A stretch of 64,000 nt of DNA from Condylostoma magnum (taxonomy: Eukaryota; Ciliophora; Heterotrichea; Heterotrichida; Condylostomatidae). The first letter of the stretch is position 1; every line of letters starts with the position of its first letter. Below are positions 38,168 to 50,367 of the stretch, in pieces. The stretch spans positions 25,383 to 89,382 of the forward strand of contig CAKKTI010000036.1 of the NCBI GenBank assembly GCA_920105805.1. The letters run 5' to 3'. Made by a program: the position numbers and the translations under genes. The notes beneath the pieces were generated by a model, which had not been told where the DNA came from, made no database searches, and was given only the letters and a program-made list of their open reading frames with translations.

Positions 38168-39528
38168 ATTTTTATACAAAAAGTAACGCCTTTTAGTATA
38201 ACATGTATAAGTAGTAGTAAGGGTATTGGGATGTTTACTCTACACCTCATAAGACAAATGATTGAATTATATGTTCAATATCTATCTCAAATACATTATT
38301 TATAAATATCAATTATTGTTACAATAATAAATCTCATATAAAATCTTAAAGTATGAAGTTTTATAATACATGTATATTAATTACTATCAAAAGCTAAGCA
38401 AAGTCCTTATTTAGAGCATTTTCCCTAATAGGCTTTTTCATAAGCTCCTAGTTGCTTGCACTAAAATATTAAGAGTTTACTTCTTTTACCAAATAAATAT
38501 TGAAAGACTTTAATTAACAAGTTTACATAATGCACTAAAACCTTTAATTCTATAGGAAATTAAATTTAATCAAAGGAATTATTTTCAACTGATGAAAATG
38601 TTTTAAAATTTAGCTGAAAAACTTATTTTAACATCTTTTCTATTATTTGCTCTACTTTAAGTGCTCTAATTTTAATATGTGATTTTCTTATAAGTTTAAA
38701 CTAGTATCTTTAATAATTAAAATGCATAGAATGTCATTTATACCCTATATACGAACTTTATGGTAATGATTAACCTTATATAGCATTGCAAATTGTATTA
38801 TTTACAGTTAAGCTTATTTTATATTAAATATCTAATTGTCCTTCTATGATTAACATTTATTGCCCTTGAAAAAGTATTCAAAAGAGTTAAAGAATTGCAC
38901 AATGATATTTTATATGTATTTCTAAGCTTTAGTATAATCTTTTTACTATAACATAGTAATTGATCCCTCCGCATTTCTTAGATCTGACTAGATGATACGT
39001 TGATTTTACAAAAGGGATTAGGTGTTATCAATTACTATTCATTAAGCGAAGTTTCCTGCATACTATTGCTATGAATAGAATTCTACTATATACGTTGAGC
39101 ATATATTATTAGATATTCTTCTATGACATTATGATTTTGAATCTTTTAACGATAGAATATAAGTGTATTATGTATTTAAGCTTTGTAGCATTAACAATTA
39201 CAAGATTATTTTATCAGAGAAAGTTTAAAGAGTCTATTCATATAAGATTCTAATAAAAGGCATCTAACTTCTATTTAATATTAGAAGCATATACCGAGCT
39301 TCCATCTTTGTTGTAATTTCAAGAAATAATACTAATGGCTTTATCAATATATGATTACAATATATTAGGTAGTTTTCAGTAGATAACTTATACAAATGCA
39401 ATGAGACTATAATTAAAAAGATTAGGCAAGCATTATATATATTTATTATTGAAATTATCTACTGTAAATATGTCAATATTGGATTTCTTAAAGTTCCCGA
39501 TAGCTTCCATATTTATAATTATTAAAAG
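38168..39528. other. 1.4-kb AT-rich spacer
   Basis: It separates the divergent surface-protein and TPR genes. Several reading frames are open (for example from ATG 38592 or 39071, giving Leu/Ile/Tyr-rich hydrophobic peptides), but this is expected from AT-rich DNA when no codon is an obligatory stop. No motif, tRNA or repeat is seen. Confidence 0.5.
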
Positions 39529-40380
39529 ATGGCTTCTCACATACTATAGCAATTTCATTAATAAAAAACCTGAACAATTCCTTAATCAAACAGTAGAGCC
39601 AATACTAAAATAACTAAAGGATAATCTAAGAGTAACAAAAATAACTAAATAAACATCCCTCCAATTCCAATAGGCAACTCAAATTATGCCTAAGCAAAAT
39701 AAGCTGAATTTATATAAAAAAACTATAAAAAGGCAGAATAACTATATCTTAAAGCAATAAATACAGGAGATAGAGCAGAGAGCTCAGTAAAAGATCTAGC
39801 AAGTCTGCTACATCAATAAGGTAGAACCTAGCAAGCTGTTGACTTAATGATTAAAAATCAGCACTTAGCAGTAGAAGAACCTGATAAATTTAACAACTTA
39901 CTCAAAAGTTTATAAAAGCAGTCCCTGCCATCTTCAAATTCCATGAAAAGGTGCCTTATGCTATCAATTTTCAATAATTAAATAACTACTACTGAAGTAA
40001 AGAATATGTTTGTAGATTAGTCTCGTATAAGTGAGATTTCACTTACAAGGATTAAAAAGGTGACTTAAGCTTATATAAATTTTAATTCCCATTCTTCGGC
40101 TAGAAAAACTCTGGAAACCTTTCAGTTTTTTGATTAAGTAAAAATCGAATGAATTTCTATTACTGGGGAAAACTTAGGAGATGCTAATCCAGCTAGATAT
40201 AAACAAGAATATAGGAGGAAAAATCCACCATTTAGTTACCTGCTGTTTGAGAGGGATCAAGACACATGGGTTTTACCTATGGCTGTAGACATTGGGGGAA
40301 ATTATCAGAATAGTTATCTAAGCTTTTAGATAGCTTCTGATTTACTTGGAAAAGATCTTTGTAATGAAATTTTTAGTTGA
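39529..40380 (+). CDS. TPR-repeat protein
   Basis: A 283-residue protein. After a Gln/Asn/Ser-rich N-terminus (MASHILQQFHQQKTWTIPQS) comes a clear TPR pair: YAQAKQAEFIQKNYKKAEQL then YLKAINTGDRAESSVKDLA and GRTQQAVDLMIKNQ. The C-terminal half (RYKQEYRRKNPPFSYLLFER) is soluble and not assigned. The end is tandem TGA TAG at 40378-40383. TPRs mediate protein-protein contacts; no partner can be named. Confidence 0.65.
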
Positions 40381-40590
40381 TAGGTAATTTAGGTTAAATG
40401 GGGAAATAAATATGGATTATAGTTCTGAGTGATTTTGTAATATACATGTTGTTAATATAGGAAATTCGCCAAAATGTGCTCAACCGTTGTAATATAGAAG
40501 ATGTAAGAAGTTTTATAGAAGAATATTTAAGAATTTGTTAAAACATATTTGCATTAAAAATTATCTTAACAAGGTTGTATATCATCTTTA

Positions 40591-41421
40591 CTAAAATTGA
40601 TTGATTGTTTACTTTATTTTTGCTTAAATATATTCTGAAAACATAAGTTTACGCTTTTCATCAACTACTTAATAGAGCTGTTATAAATATGTACTTTAAC
40701 TTTTCTAGTATTATTATGTATCTTTGCATTGCTCTTCTTATTTACCTGTTTATATAGAATCACGGAATTTGTTGAGTTAATCTTCTACCTTATTAATGAA
40801 TCTTAAAATGTTACCTTTTACTTATTTTTGCTATATACAATATTTCAACTTGTACAAATTCTATCTATTTACCTTAATTTCTTACTAATTTATACTTAAA
40901 TCCCCTTCTTCAAATATTAATGGCACTGATTAGATAACTTTTTTATTTTATTATTCCTGTAAAAACTTTTTAGAATCATTATAAATACTATCTAGCATAT
41001 TATACATAATTTTTAAAGCTACACAATGCTCAGAATATAAATCTTACAAAATCTACCAGATTTACTCTTTACTACTTTTCAGAAAACTTGAAAGTATTTA
41101 ACAATTATTTCCTTTAGTCTGCACATTTTGCATGTTAAGCTGAATATTATCTAACTTCGGTATGAAAATTCTAACTTTATGATTTTTAACTAGACTATTG
41201 GTTCTTGATCTTATTTAATAATCTTCAATTTTAACAATTGAATGTTCTCTAGATTTTACAAATGAGTTATCAATCTTATACAAAATTGTTTGATCTTTGG
41301 AATTGGACTATATTTTCAATTCTTTATTCCTATGTTAGTTTTGAATCTGTCTTCTGCGTTTGTATTTAAAGCCATCTTCTAATTCAACTTCTTCTCAGCT
41401 GCTGTTACTTTATTGACTCAT
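40591..41421 (-). CDS. coiled-coil protein of unknown function
   Basis: A 276-residue Lys/Gln/Asn-rich protein beginning MSQQSNSSWEEVELEDGFK (TGA as Trp). It has a helical, heptad-rich middle and end. No domain is recognised. The stop is TAG TAA (40593 down to 40588), followed in frame by TGA 40582-40584. It lies directly downstream of the second CNBD channel gene on the same strand, with a gap of about 180 nt. Confidence 0.55.
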
Positions 41422-41600
41422 AAAATATTGCCCTCTTTAAATTATGGTTTTTAGATAATAAAGATTGTTGTATAGTAGTTAATTAGTTGTAGTTAATATT
41501 TGACTAAAATATTATTATATTAAAAGACTTAATTGCTTACATGATTAATACTATTAAATATATTAAGAAAATAAAGCTTGACTGGAAATAACTTTAATAA

Positions 41601-44267
41601 CTATTGCAATTTTTTTAGTATTTTGTTCAATTTTTTATCTAGTACCCGAATATGCTCATTGTGTTGCGCATTTTATTAATAAATTTGGTATTCTAGCTTT
41701 CTCTCTAATTTACATATATTTTTATTTAGTTTTTAAGAATAGCTCTCCTACTGAAAGCCCAGCTCTTCCTATAGTTAATCCAAGTTCTACTATAAATTAT
41801 TAACCACTCCATTAATGTCTATAGATTCATTTAATAGTTTCTACTGATTCAAATCAATTATTATTTCATTTACTTAGTCTAGCAATTTTTAATGAGAGTT
41901 ACTGAATTAAAAATTTCCTTCTTGAATTGAATTTTCTATTATTAATTCAATTAGTTTCTTTTTCTATCCCAGGCAATTAGCCACTTTTTTTCAAGCAATA
42001 CTAGTAATATACTACTTCTCTTTCTCAAACATACTTAAAACAGATAAAAAGTCTTTTCTATTAATCAACAACAACTCAGTTTACTAGCGCGCAATAGCAT
42101 AATCAATTCTTCTTCAATTCAACAAAATTTCAACTTCTCCAAAATAAGATTTGGCCAAAAAGGACTTATACGGAAATCCTCCTTTGTTTAGAATCAATTA
42201 AATCTGCCCTTATAAATTACAATATACTTCATTTGGATATTCACCCTCTTCATAAATAAAAGTCTCCGGAGTACAATACATAGGAGACAAAAGTGTTATC
42301 ATTTCAATTACAAAAGAAACATCTCTTCCTTAAAACAGCATATTTTTGCATGCTTTTCCTTCATACATTGAAACAGCAAGTTTGTACCTTAATTCTTTCG
42401 GAAGCTCGTTCATTAAGCTGTGCTTATCATTTCATAATACCCCTAATTTTTTTGCATTGAATCGTATTGCTTATCTCATCTTTCTTTTATCCTTGGTATT
42501 AATTTGAGCTTCTTGTGAGAACGTTTCTATTGTTGCTAATTTTGCAGTAACCTCAGCACTCCGAGTATCCATATCACTTAAAAATGCACTAAGGGATCCA
42601 ATCATAAAACTATAGAATCCTACTCCACTTAGCATTATGATAATAGAAAATATGATCTCTAATTGAGTATTTGCTGATATATCACCATACCCCACTGTCG
42701 TTATAGTTGTAATTGTTCAGTAAATTGATCTAAGGTAGTTATCCACATTCTCATCATTTTGCCAGTTGTATCTCACTACTCATGTATCAGGGGAGAAATT
42801 GTCCATTTTTGCTATTAGGAATCACATACAAGCAATTATATGCACACTAAGCCCCACAGACAATATAAATTTAGCTAATCTTGTAAACCTGGCATTAAGT
42901 TATATTATATCTTGCAACCTCTCAAAGAAATCATTATTGGAACTTTAAAAGATTTTAATTATCTTGAAAACTTTTACTAGCTTGTAAAGTCTTGGCAGTC
43001 TAAAAAGTCTTATAAGTCCATTGTAATTATTTCCTGCTTCTTCTTCACCATTTATGTAATATTAAATTAAGCTTATTGGGAGTATAGAGGTAATATCAAA
43101 AAAGAATCAAGAGGTTAAGTAGTTTCAGCTTATTTGCTTCCAGGATAGAACAAGTTGGTTTTCTTTATCGTAAAATGGGGATATAAAATTAACTATTATA
43201 TCAAGAAAAAACAATCCATCAATAACTAGATCAATAATAGCTCAGCTGTCGTAGTAAATTGTCTCGTTGAATGCAAGCCTATAAGGCATAATTGTAGCTG
43301 TATATATAAGCAGCAGTACCAGTGTAAGATTTCATATTACTCTAAACTACCCATCTGGTTATATATAGTACCAAGGAATTTCAACCTTTTCCACTTATTC
43401 AATCTATTTTTTAAAATTTATTTCATTATTTTTAATCATTTGTGTAATCTCAAATAAATCATACTCCTTTAATCCTTCATTTAACCCAAACAATAGCATT
43501 TTCTCATGCATACGTTACACGTTGCGTGAAATACTGATTTTCATCATAGCTCTTCTTCAAACCTTTCTGTACTTGTATGTTTTCCCCTTTTCAAATTATT
43601 AGGAATTATACTCCCTTAAACTGATCTGTTCAATATCAGTTTGATCATCCCGGAAATTTGTCATAGAAGTCGCATTTTAAGTAGATACAAGGTTCGTCAT
43701 TTTATTAAAATTTCTAAAAAACTAATACCAAACTAAGCGGTGACCTCCGTTTCCTTTGTTGTATCTATTAAAGTGACTATCCATCCACAAATGCTCGTTG
43801 AAATTCTTCTTCTAATCTAATGCTGGATTATTCAAATTTTCCCATTTTCCATCCTTGTCAAATACTAGAAACTCTTAAATATCCTTGCAAAAATAAATCA
43901 TGTCTAAATCCATAAACTCAGCTGGTTATACCAGCTTTCCTCCTAAATGGGCTATTTCATAATCCTCAAAAGTTACAGGGAATACACTGCTAAGAGGAAC
44001 TTCTTCAGTGTATAGAGAATTAGACTGCAGATTAGTGAATTTTAGTGTTTTAGTGTCTTCGAATAATTCCATTTTCAGTACGAATCGTTTAGATGCGTAT
44101 GTCATTCTTGATTCTATATAGAAAGGGAGAAATTGGGAATATTTGTCCCCTAAGGCTTCTTATAAGTTTTCAGAGGTGCTTTCAGGGGAAAGCTTTGAAA
44201 ATTCTGGAGCTTCGTAGATAGTTAAAGATTTTCTGGCAGTAGAGAAGAGTCTGGTAAATCTTTGCAT
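41601..44267 (-). CDS. CNBD-type voltage-gated K+ channel (EAG/HCN-like)
   Basis: An 888-residue channel. The N-terminal cytosolic region is about 300 residues. S1-S6 run from about residue 310 to 560, with an Arg/Lys-rich S4 (RLFRLPRLYKLVKVFKIIKI) and pore ITTITTVGYGDISANT (filter TVGYGD near residue 523). A C-linker and a cyclic-nucleotide-binding domain follow; its core SYFGEVEILLNWRRIDYA keeps the Gly-Glu and the Arg region used for phosphate binding. The last about 130 residues are a Gln-rich coiled coil. Likely a plasma- or ciliary-membrane K+ channel. The stop TAG 41601-41603 is set where the coiled coil ends. Confidence 0.88.
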
Positions 44268-44313
44268 ATTTATTATACAAATTTAAAGGTCCAATTTACT
44301 AATTTAACATTTA

Positions 44314-46419
44314 CTAATAAGTATTATTGTCTAACAAAAACCCAGCTTTTTTCAAATGCTCTTGATATACAGTAACTTCAGCAATACTTCTCTAATCAAA
44401 CATTAAATTAACTGGTATAAGATAGCCTATTACATCAAGACTTCTTACTAACTGTTATTATTCCCCATTAGAAATCTGACTATTTTTTAAATATTTGTTT
44501 ATTTCAATTAAATGAGTATGTATTATACGAGCATCATCGCCTAAATGCCTCACACTATAATTATTTATGCTCTCTCCATCTTATATAATAAGACTGAGAT
44601 CTTCTATAGACTACTCTAATCTTACTAAACTGTTACTGCAATGATTTTCAATATCTTCAGCTGCCAGTGGGTAGTATGTTCCCCATACATCTAGAGTTAT
44701 CAGCCAAATTTTCAAAGAAAGCTTAGGGTTCTTACCACTGTATATAAAGCTCAAAGGTTTCCCACCAGCATCAATACCATCAATCACTTGAAAAATCTTC
44801 TAAACAAAATTCTGCATAAAATCATCCTCACTCGGCTCTGATAGCTTATTAGCATTATCAGATTACATCATTGCAGTAAAGCTATGTGAAGGAGATTCCC
44901 TTACAGTGCTATTGCTTTCATCTGTTTAGGGTATATTTGTAACTAGATCTAAAACTTTCATTAGTGATTCTAAAAACTAGTCTAATTTATCTTCTTACAG
45001 AATATAATTAAACTCTTTTAAGCTTTTCTTCTTGTACTGTCCATCGGTTGAAAAACCTTAGGCATAGTGAATTGCTACCTATGATTTCAACGATGCTAGG
45101 TCATTAATCATTGAGTCTTAAGGATCAGCGGATGTTACTTTATAACACTAGGCTTTTAGATAGTTAGTACAAGCATCTGAGTCTTTAATCATGCAAAGTT
45201 TGAACAATACATTAAAAACTTATCCAAAGTTATAGTAGACCAGATCATTTATAGATGAAACTCCTCTGTCTATAAATGCAAAATCAATACTGTAATTGGC
45301 AGCTATATGGCATGCTATAACACCTCCTATTGATTCTCCGTGAATTCCTAACTTAGCCACATGTTTCTGACTTCTAAGATATTCTACTATTGCTTCTGCA
45401 TCTTTTTATAGTTTAGGAATAGTAGGACTACCCTTAGTTCTACCAAAACCTCTATAATTCCATAAAAACACATTAATTCCTAGCTACAAGTACAGCTCTA
45501 GCCACTCGTTCTAGTAAAACTGAAACTCATAGTAACTTGAATTAGAATTGCATATAATAATAGTAGGATTAGCCTAGCACTCTTCACTTACTTAGACCCA
45601 AACACAATCAATCATATTTCCACCTTCCCCTTCTATTCAAATCTGCTCGCATTGAAATCTACTAAATAGCTCAATTCTTAAATGATCTAAAGTCCCAAAT
45701 GAATTATCGTAAATCCACGCCTTAAGCTTCTCTTTTGGCTCTAATTCTCCAAAAGTTTTATTAAGCAAGTCTTCAACCTACACACAAGTTTTCCTAAGAC
45801 TCTAAGCATTGAAATTCTAAGGAAAATCATCAAAAACTATATTAAGCCAATCTGCACTTTCATGTTCCTCTTCAATTCAATCTCATAAACTCTAAACTTC
45901 GTTCTGATTTAGTATTATTAAAGTTGCTTCAAAAAGGTACTACAGTTCTAGCATTCCATCTAACATTTACTTCTACGCCTGTGCCAGTGTCTGCTCATTT
46001 TCCATGTATTGGTAAGTGTTTATAACAGTGCATATCATTCTTTTCGCTGTTACTATTATTTCTGTAGGATTAGACAAAAAGTCTTCTCTATCTTGCTCAG
46101 TTGCTAGGTCTAATAAAATTTCCATTGCTATTCTTATATCAGATACCTTCTAGCAAACCTACTAGGCCATTTCCTTGCAGAAGTGAAACTCTATTGAACG
46201 TCTTCAGATTCAAAGGGAGCCTGGAAATATTACTCGTAGTGCTATTGATCGCAGTATCAGTCATAAGAGAAAGAGGGATAGCATAGTTGCTCCAAAGGTT
46301 GTTATGAAATATGCTAGTAGCTCGAATATAAGGGATAGTAGAGTTATTAGAAGGATTATAAAAAGGATTATTAGTATCAGGCCAATTAGCTTTACTTGTT
46401 TTTTTGTTACTTTTACCAT
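44314..46419 (-). CDS. membrane-anchored alpha/beta hydrolase
   Basis: A 701-residue protein. Two hydrophobic N-terminal segments (LIGLILIILFIILLITLL and LLAYFITTFGATMLSLFLLW) precede about 180 residues of helical linker. The hydrolase domain follows: INVFLWNYRGFGRTKGSP (oxyanion region) and the nucleophile elbow LGIHGESIGGVIACHIA (G-x-S-x-G). The BEM46/ABHD13-type order suggests a serine hydrolase acting on lipids or acylated proteins; the substrate is unknown. It ends DNNTY at TAG TAA (44316 down to 44311), 46 nt upstream of the K+ channel start on the same strand. Confidence 0.8.
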
Positions 46420-47484
46420 TTCGTATGTTTTTGATTAATTTAAATAGGGTTAGTAATAAAATTTGAAATTGAGATAAAATGGTATGTTTTAAGTTAGATT
46501 TGGCTCTAGATTATTTTTGTATTGCAAAAGTTGATTCAAATGAGTCTTGATCTATATAATAAGTAAAATAAACTCAAAAGTATGAAAAGCTATGGATTTA
46601 CTTAAGCACTAGTATTTTATTAAATTTGTGTAAGAGAAGACACCTCTTATCTTGATATATTTATTTAATGAAATTACCATTGTTGCTTATATTGGCAAAT
46701 AGTATATAGAGTAGCATAAATGTATTTATACCCAATTTTATTATTTCAATAGTTGTAGTAATTTAAACTAATAATTCAGAATTAAATTATATAAGAGTAA
46801 CAATCAGCTACGCTAATAAGGTAATAATCTATGTTTAATCTATACTAAAAGGATAAATTCATTCAAGTATCTAAAAATTATACTATTTTTAATACTTCTC
46901 GAAAATAAGTAAATACAACTAAAAGTATTAGAATCTTTCATTATTCTTATATTAGTGGATTACAACTTATGATTTACACATATCTGTTCTGTTTGATAGT
47001 TTATAATATCTAACATATTATAATGGTTTTACGTGTTTATGATTATTTTATTATTTAAGTTCTAGATTAAACCCGCTAGGTTACCATAGTACATAATCCC
47101 ATAATGATATTTAATCTTTATTTATTAAGTAGTAAAGGATCATTTTTTATATTTTAGATATTTTGAATCAAAAAATAGGATTTTATTGAAAGAAACTATC
47201 CGACATAAGATTCTATATACACCCGGCACTAATGTTCTTTTATAAAAATATCTCAATGAATAAGCAAATGCTTTCTTCGATATCATAATACAATAATATT
47301 TATAAATCTAACCTATATTCTAAACATATACGAAACTTAACGTCTTAATATCCTACTTATAATACCAACCATATTGTACGATTTGCCAGTATTAAGTAAT
47401 AGAATCCAATAATTTTTATATTCAATGTTTATATTACCTAAACTAGTGCAGAGCAGCTGAAAACTTTAATCTAATCTATTTTAA
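46420..47484. other. 1.1-kb AT-rich spacer
   Basis: It lies between the hydrolase start and the stop of the zinc-finger gene. No supported gene, RNA fold or repeat is visible. The minus-strand frame of the zinc-finger gene stays open into it but becomes Tyr/Ile/Lys-rich and loses zinc-finger character. Confidence 0.5.
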
Positions 47485-47955
47485 CTAGCTGAAGATATTG
47501 TCAAAACTTGGCAAGACCTCATCAAAGTTCTCTTCAAAACATTCTCTTATAGGTGGCAACTCTAAATTTTAACTGTTGCCAATAAATTAACAAACCTGCA
47601 AATTATCTTAGATTGATGGCAAAACAATTTATATATTTTCGCTTTACTCCTCATAGATTTAATTTTCTTCTGGTATTTAAGAGTTTTTATGTTCTTTTCT
47701 ATGATGATAAAGCTGGCAAAGTTATCTAAAACGAGCATTACACCTGGGAAACTCGCATTGGTAAGGTTTCTGGCCTGTATGCAAGTTTTCGTGCTCCCTT
47801 AAATTCTGTTTTGCTGCTAAACCCTTGTTGCAAAATCTACAGAAATATTTTCTGACTCTCAAGTGATAGGAATTATAATGCCTTTTGAGGCTGTTGAAAG
47901 ACATATATGTTTTATAGCAATCCGGTTGATCGCATGTATAAAGTCCGCGTACCAT
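47485..47955 (-). CDS. C2H2 zinc-finger protein
   Basis: A 156-residue protein with three C2H2 fingers: CDQPDC ending in HYNSYH, CRFC ending in HENLH with the typical linker TGQKPY, and CEFPRC ending in HHRKEH (residues about 8-85). The remaining part is acidic and ends DEVLPSFDNIFS at TAG 47485-47487. Fingers with C-x4-C spacing and TGQKPY linkers resemble TFIIIA/ZNF-type DNA- or RNA-binding proteins. Its target is unknown. It is isolated between two gene-free spacers of about 1 kb. Confidence 0.85.
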
Positions 47956-49038
47956 ATTTTATAAGCCATTGATGCTTACTGAATTGATGTTGGAAAATAT
48001 TTTAGACTTTCTAAATATTATAAATAAAGGATTCGGTCAAAGAGCTTAAATTTTTTATTTGGATAAGTTCAGGAACAATTAATAGGAAGAAGCTTGGACG
48101 GCAAGGGTTAATTTTAGAAATACAGACATAAAACTACAAATTAAAAAGGTTTGTAATATAGGGTTGATAATAATAGAATTTGTAGTTTACATATAAAATA
48201 GTTAAAAACTGAGCAGAATTTTACTAAAATTTCATTTCCAGTTGATTCTATTATCCTTTTTATGCTATTAAAATAAATTTAACTACTTTATATGCGGAAT
48301 TCAATAGGTTTAAAATGTGCAGGATAAGAAGCTAGGCTTATAAAAAGAGCCAAAGTCAAAATTTATATATAATAGAAAAATGTTGAAAATGCAACATAAT
48401 ACGAAAATTATTGCCTCTTGTGTTAATTGTTTAAAAATTAGCATATCTAAATCTTAATTTATTATATACTTTCCTCGTTCTAACCTAATCCTGGCATTTT
48501 TACGCTTTACAGCTTTAAGCTAGTGTAAATTCAAAATTAAAGATAATTGAATCTTACAACAGAAAAAGATCAGAATAGAATAAAATTCATCTCTAAATAA
48601 AGCGATTTTTTTGAGAATACTCCTCTAAATTGTTCTTATAAGATAATCTAAATAATATTTAAATAATTGCTATTATATATATTAACTGGTAAAGTTGATT
48701 CCGCTCTAATTACTAAAATAATGACCTTCTAAAGGGCATTTTATGTATAATATTTAAAATCTAAGAATTACTCCGGTGAAAATGATTAAAATCGGATTTT
48801 TATACTAATTTAATAGATAAGATGCTTATATTTAAATTGCCTTATATAAAGAAAACCTTTTGAATGATTAGAGCTATTCTTATAAATTACAGTCCCTAAA
48901 TACACTTTGTATAGATTTTTAAAAAGTTTTCCTAAAGCACAATTAATATATCATTCCATTTACCTAATAATACTAACAGCTGAATATAATGGAATAATAC
49001 ATTATAACTTTCACACTATAAAAAATAACAAAAATTCC
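47956..49038. other. 1.1-kb AT-rich spacer
   Basis: It lies between the zinc-finger gene start and the DNAAF1 stop. Very AT-rich; no recognisable gene, tRNA or repeat. It would carry the zinc-finger promoter (right part of the minus strand) and the DNAAF1 3' flank. Confidence 0.5.
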
Positions 49039-50355
49039 TTAATCTAATTCATCTAATCCACTTGTCTGTTGTCCTATTTCGTACTCCAACCACATCGTCT
49101 GTAAATCTTCACAACTTCCTATATACTCTGAACTAATTTTTGACATCACTTTCTCAAAATCAAATGTATGTTCAATGAGCAATTTCTCCAATTCCTCAAA
49201 AGGCAACTAAGACAACTCTAGTTTTTACTCTTCTTAGCTTTTTTCATTCATTCTTCTTAATGCCTTTTCCCATCCTCCTAGTCTTTCATCATCTTATATA
49301 ACAATACTTTGATCATTTAAAGGGTTCCCGTAATTATCAAATTATCCTACTCTATAGCTAACCCTTCCAGCAGCCAATGACGGCTCAATTAACCCAGCCA
49401 TGCTTATAGGTTATTGCAATTATTAAATTCTAGCGTCAATTTACTCAATTTGCTCTTATATTTCTTCATCACCTCCTTTTATTACCGATTCTTTTAACAG
49501 AATAAGTTAATCTATCTCTTCCTAACGTTATTCTTATATTTCTTTCAATCTTTACTCTCTTTTTAACTAACCATCCTACTCTTACTTTCTCATTAGCTCG
49601 ATGTTTGTTCTTTCTTTTTCCTAAATTTCTAAATAAAGCTCTTTTCTCAGTTCCATTTCTCTCTCCCTGCCTCCTAATGCTCAGGCTTCAAATACCTTTC
49701 TGTCAATTTCACTGACTGGCCTGTCATCCAGCCATGTTAAATGTTTTATTTTGGAAACCAGTGTTTTTCTGTAGTTTGGTATAAATCTTATTAATTTGTT
49801 GCCTTTTAGATACAGAGAAGTTAAATGAGGGAGCTATGATAGATTTTCTATAAGATTTCCAGGAGCATCTATAAAGTTTTCTTATATGTCTAAAGTTTTC
49901 AATGACGGAACTTACAAAATCCCAAGGCAGTTAGTGTGATCTGATATTTAGTTATTTGACAGGGTAAGCTCTACTAGTTAGGTTAGAGGTTGAAGATTTT
50001 CTATGATTGATATGCGATTATTTTACAAGTTTAACACTTTAAGGGACATTAGATTGTCTAGATTTTCTAGCTTTGTAATTCCGTTGTTATGAAGATACAA
50101 GTGAGTAAGCTTAGTTAAGCTGTCTAAGTTTTGAATTCTGCATATACTGTTGTTATGAAGCCATAATACATTTAAATTAACATACTCATCTAAATTCCTG
50201 ATATCACAGAACCCGTAATAATGCAAATACAGCACTTTATTGAACTACGGCGTATCATACTACTAATGCTACTTACATACATACCTTAAGAACGCCTATG
50301 TCATAATTTTATAACCCTCTTCATTTTTCTCAGGAACAACTTCTTTGTTTTTCAT
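49039..50355 (-). CDS. DNAAF1: DNAAF1 (LRRC50) dynein arm assembly factor
   Basis: A 438-residue SDS22-type leucine-rich-repeat protein that closely follows DNAAF1/LRRC50: [60 protein letters not shown], then [17 protein letters not shown] and the LRR-cap [16 protein letters not shown] Glu/Gln-rich coiled coil follows. The family chaperones pre-assembly of outer and inner dynein arms in the cytoplasm. The stop is TAA 49039-49041 after GLDELD; coding composition ends there. The last 55 codons use only CAA/CAG/TGG. It starts 12 nt after, and in the same frame as, the aminotransferase stop TAG TAG. Confidence 0.9.
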
Positions 50356-50367
50356 TTTTACTAACTA

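Noticed and set aside
39071-39700. A TM protein fused by frameshift to the TPR gene
   Set aside because: The TPR frame has its own ATG at 39529. The upstream frame is just open AT-rich sequence, which is expected when no codon always stops.
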